Shown piece by piece: positions 62,862-64,000 of a DNA stretch of 64,000 bases. Origin of the DNA: Flavobacterium sp. ASV13 (GTDB lineage: Bacteria; Bacteroidota; Bacteroidia; Flavobacteriales; Flavobacteriaceae); NCBI RefSeq assembly GCF_000745775.1, contig NZ_JQJY01000001.1:186001-250000 (forward strand), read 5' to 3'. How positions within the stretch are numbered: position 1 is the first letter of the stretch; each line of letters opens with the position of its first letter. The notes beneath the pieces were generated by a model, which was not told the origin of the DNA, made no database searches, and saw only the letters and a list, made by a program, of their open reading frames with translations. The position numbers and the translations under genes are program-made.

Positions 62862-63476
62862 TTAAAAACTACTTGCAGATAGCAGAAGAAATAAGGAAAA
62901 AGTCCCTTTCCAATCCTTGCGAAGACTCATTAAACCGCGATGCAATAAATTACTTGCAGATTGATAATTCACATCCAGCATTTCGGCAATTTGTTCTACA
63001 CTAAGACCTTGATGATAACGAAGATACAAGGCTTCTTTTTGTCTTGTCGGCAAATCATTCAGCAATTTATTTAAGTGAACTATTTTTTCTTTTGCATCAT
63101 CATCTGCGTCATCTAAAAGTTCATGATCAACTGAAAATTCCAGAAGAAAAGCAATAGAATCTGTACTGGCAGTTTTGCGAAAGATATGATCTCGCTCATG
63201 TAAACGTGCAATTCTTTTTCGGACACTCGCTAATAAATAAGCTTTAACTACAACTGAATTTTGAAGTGAATTTCGATAAATCCAAATATCTGTAAAAACA
63301 TCCTGAATACAGTCCTGCACTTTTTCTTCAAATGGAGAAAGAGAATTACCATACCGAACTAAATCGGCATAATATCTTTCAAATAACATTGAAAATGATT
63401 TTTCATCACCATCTTTCAATTTATTCCAAAGTGCATTATCGTCAAAAAGACTTGGAGTTAAAGTTGATATATTCAT
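62862..63476 (-). CDS. ECF RNA polymerase sigma factor
   Basis: A 204-residue extracytoplasmic-function sigma factor: region 2 (about 20-90) with FSMLFERYYADLVRYG, QDCIQDVFTDIWIYR, and region 4 (about 138-192) with LPTRQKEALYLRYHQGLSVEQIAEMLDVNYQSASNLLHRG. No region 3 or 1.1. It probably activates the SusC/SusD operon when FecR is triggered. It is 89 bases upstream of fecR, and both share orientation. Confidence 0.95.
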   Translation of the reverse strand: MNISTLTPSLFDDNALWNKLKDGDEKSFSMLFERYYADLVRYGNSLSPFEEKVQDCIQDVFTDIWIYRNSLQNSVVVKAYLLASVRKRIARLHERDHIFRKTASTDSIAFLLEFSVDHELLDDADDDAKEKIVHLNKLLNDLPTRQKEALYLRYHQGLSVEQIAEMLDVNYQSASNLLHRGLMSLRKDWKGTFSLFLLLSASSF

Positions 63477-63606
63477 TCTTGTTGGGGCTGTATTCTAAAA
63501 GAGTTTAGTTTTTATTTAATGAAAAGATTTTAGTTTTTTAACATTATCCTTCACTTTTGTTCGATAAATATATAAAAGCAAATATTTAAAAACAATTATT
63601 TTACAC

Positions 63607-63646
63607 AAAAGAGACAGTTTCCTAATATAGAAAACTGTCTCTCTTT
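63607..63646. terminator. Intrinsic terminator
   Basis: AGAGACAGTTT and AAACTGTCTCT form an 11-bp stem with A and T ends, between the sigma gene start (63476) and the stop of the T9SS-cargo gene (63739). Being downstream of the latter on the minus strand, it probably ends that gene's transcript. Confidence 0.88.
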
Positions 63647-63738
63647 ATTGATTTAGCTAAGCTTATGACTAAATGTTAAAATTAATTCTATTAACTAACT
63701 ATAGTTATATTGTAAGATTTTATCGCCTATAGATTTTA

Positions 63739-64000
63739 TTAGTGTTTAACGAATTTTGCAGCTGTAATTCCTGAATTTGTTTTAATTTTTAAAATGTAAT
63801 TCCCTGCCTGAAGTCTTGAAACATCAATATTTGAAACATTTTCAGCATGTGGCACAGCAATAACTAATTGTCCTAACATATCATAAACATATATCGCTTG
63901 CTTTTCTGTTTCCTTTTTAGTGTTGATATTTAAAACATCTTTTACAGGATTCGGATAAATGTTGAAATACTGTGAAAACTCAAAGTCCTGAGTTCCTAAC
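63739..64000 (-). CDS. C-terminal end of a type IX secretion cargo protein (T9SS type A sorting domain)
   Basis: The right edge holds the last 86 codons of a minus-strand gene; the 5' part lies outside. The frame ends with a classical T9SS C-terminal domain: FNIYPNPVKDVLNI, then IYVYDMLGQLV, and LQAGNYILKIKTNSG before AAKFVKH and TAA at 63739-63741. This domain directs export through the gliding/T9SS machinery and is then removed. The passenger domain is not visible, so the product's function is unknown. Confidence 0.92.
   Translation of the reverse strand, partial: LGTQDFEFSQYFNIYPNPVKDVLNINTKKETEKQAIYVYDMLGQLVIAVPHAENVSNIDVSRLQAGNYILKIKTNSGITAAKFVKH

Overview
The window looks like a Flavobacterium (Bacteroidota) chromosome segment. 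The DNA is AT-rich. Promoter-like sites fit the Bacteroidota pattern TTG-N18-21-TAnnTTTG. There is a SusC/SusD import locus, a C-terminal type IX secretion sorting domain at the right edge, a double-glycine peptide precursor of the flavobacterial kind, and hisGDCBHAF(IE) and leuAB-ilvDBNC operons in a flavobacterial arrangement. No rRNA, tRNA, intact insertion sequence or CRISPR array was seen.

Layout. 1-9.98 kb: housekeeping and envelope genes (YbdG-type mechanosensitive channel, DUF3817, DUF6155, an SF2 helicase, a DEAD-box RNA helicase, type II NADH dehydrogenase, DUF4242, a Bcr/CflA-type exporter, a small secreted protein). 9.98-11.73 kb: a small accessory-looking patch with a 19-bp direct repeat, a short basic ORF, two divergent membrane-anchored proteins of unknown function and a decayed gene end. 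11.7-16.2 kb: a cNMP/CBS/DUF294 regulator with a degenerate DnaQ-fold partner, convergent with an acetyl-CoA synthetase gene that is broken by one in-frame TGA. 16.7-25 kb: leuA-leuB-[attenuator]-ilvD-ilvB-ilvN-ilvC on the minus strand. 25-31.7 kb: an unknown helical protein, two tandem M1 metallopeptidases, a CBM9-like protein and a small membrane protein. 31.8-39.7 kb: a complete histidine operon behind a His-rich leader peptide and terminator. 39.8-44.1 kb: an OmpR-type two-component system divergent from an LTA-synthase-like phosphoglycerol transferase. 44.3-53 kb: S1/P1-like zinc enzyme, YeiH transporter with its LysR regulator, an M15 peptidase, DUF4846, a VWA protein and fabG. 53.1-53.8 kb: a double-glycine peptide precursor and a small membrane protein. 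54-63.5 kb: an ECF sigma/FecR/SusC/SusD/zinc metallohydrolase/DUF4302 import locus.

How it works together. Branched-chain amino acid and histidine synthesis each appear to be controlled by ribosome-mediated attenuation: a 25-codon leader with four Ile then four Val codons before ilvD, and a 19-codon leader with four consecutive His codons before hisG, each followed by an intrinsic terminator. The ECF sigma factor and FecR anti-sigma probably sense substrate through the STN domain of the SusC protein. A candidate antisense RNA with its own promoter and terminator lies in the susC leader. Nearly every spacer inside the his operon, and several others, carries a different family of short reiterated words (for example TTTCAAG/TTTCAGG heptamers), several arranged as inverted arms. 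This is the most unusual sequence structure in the window.
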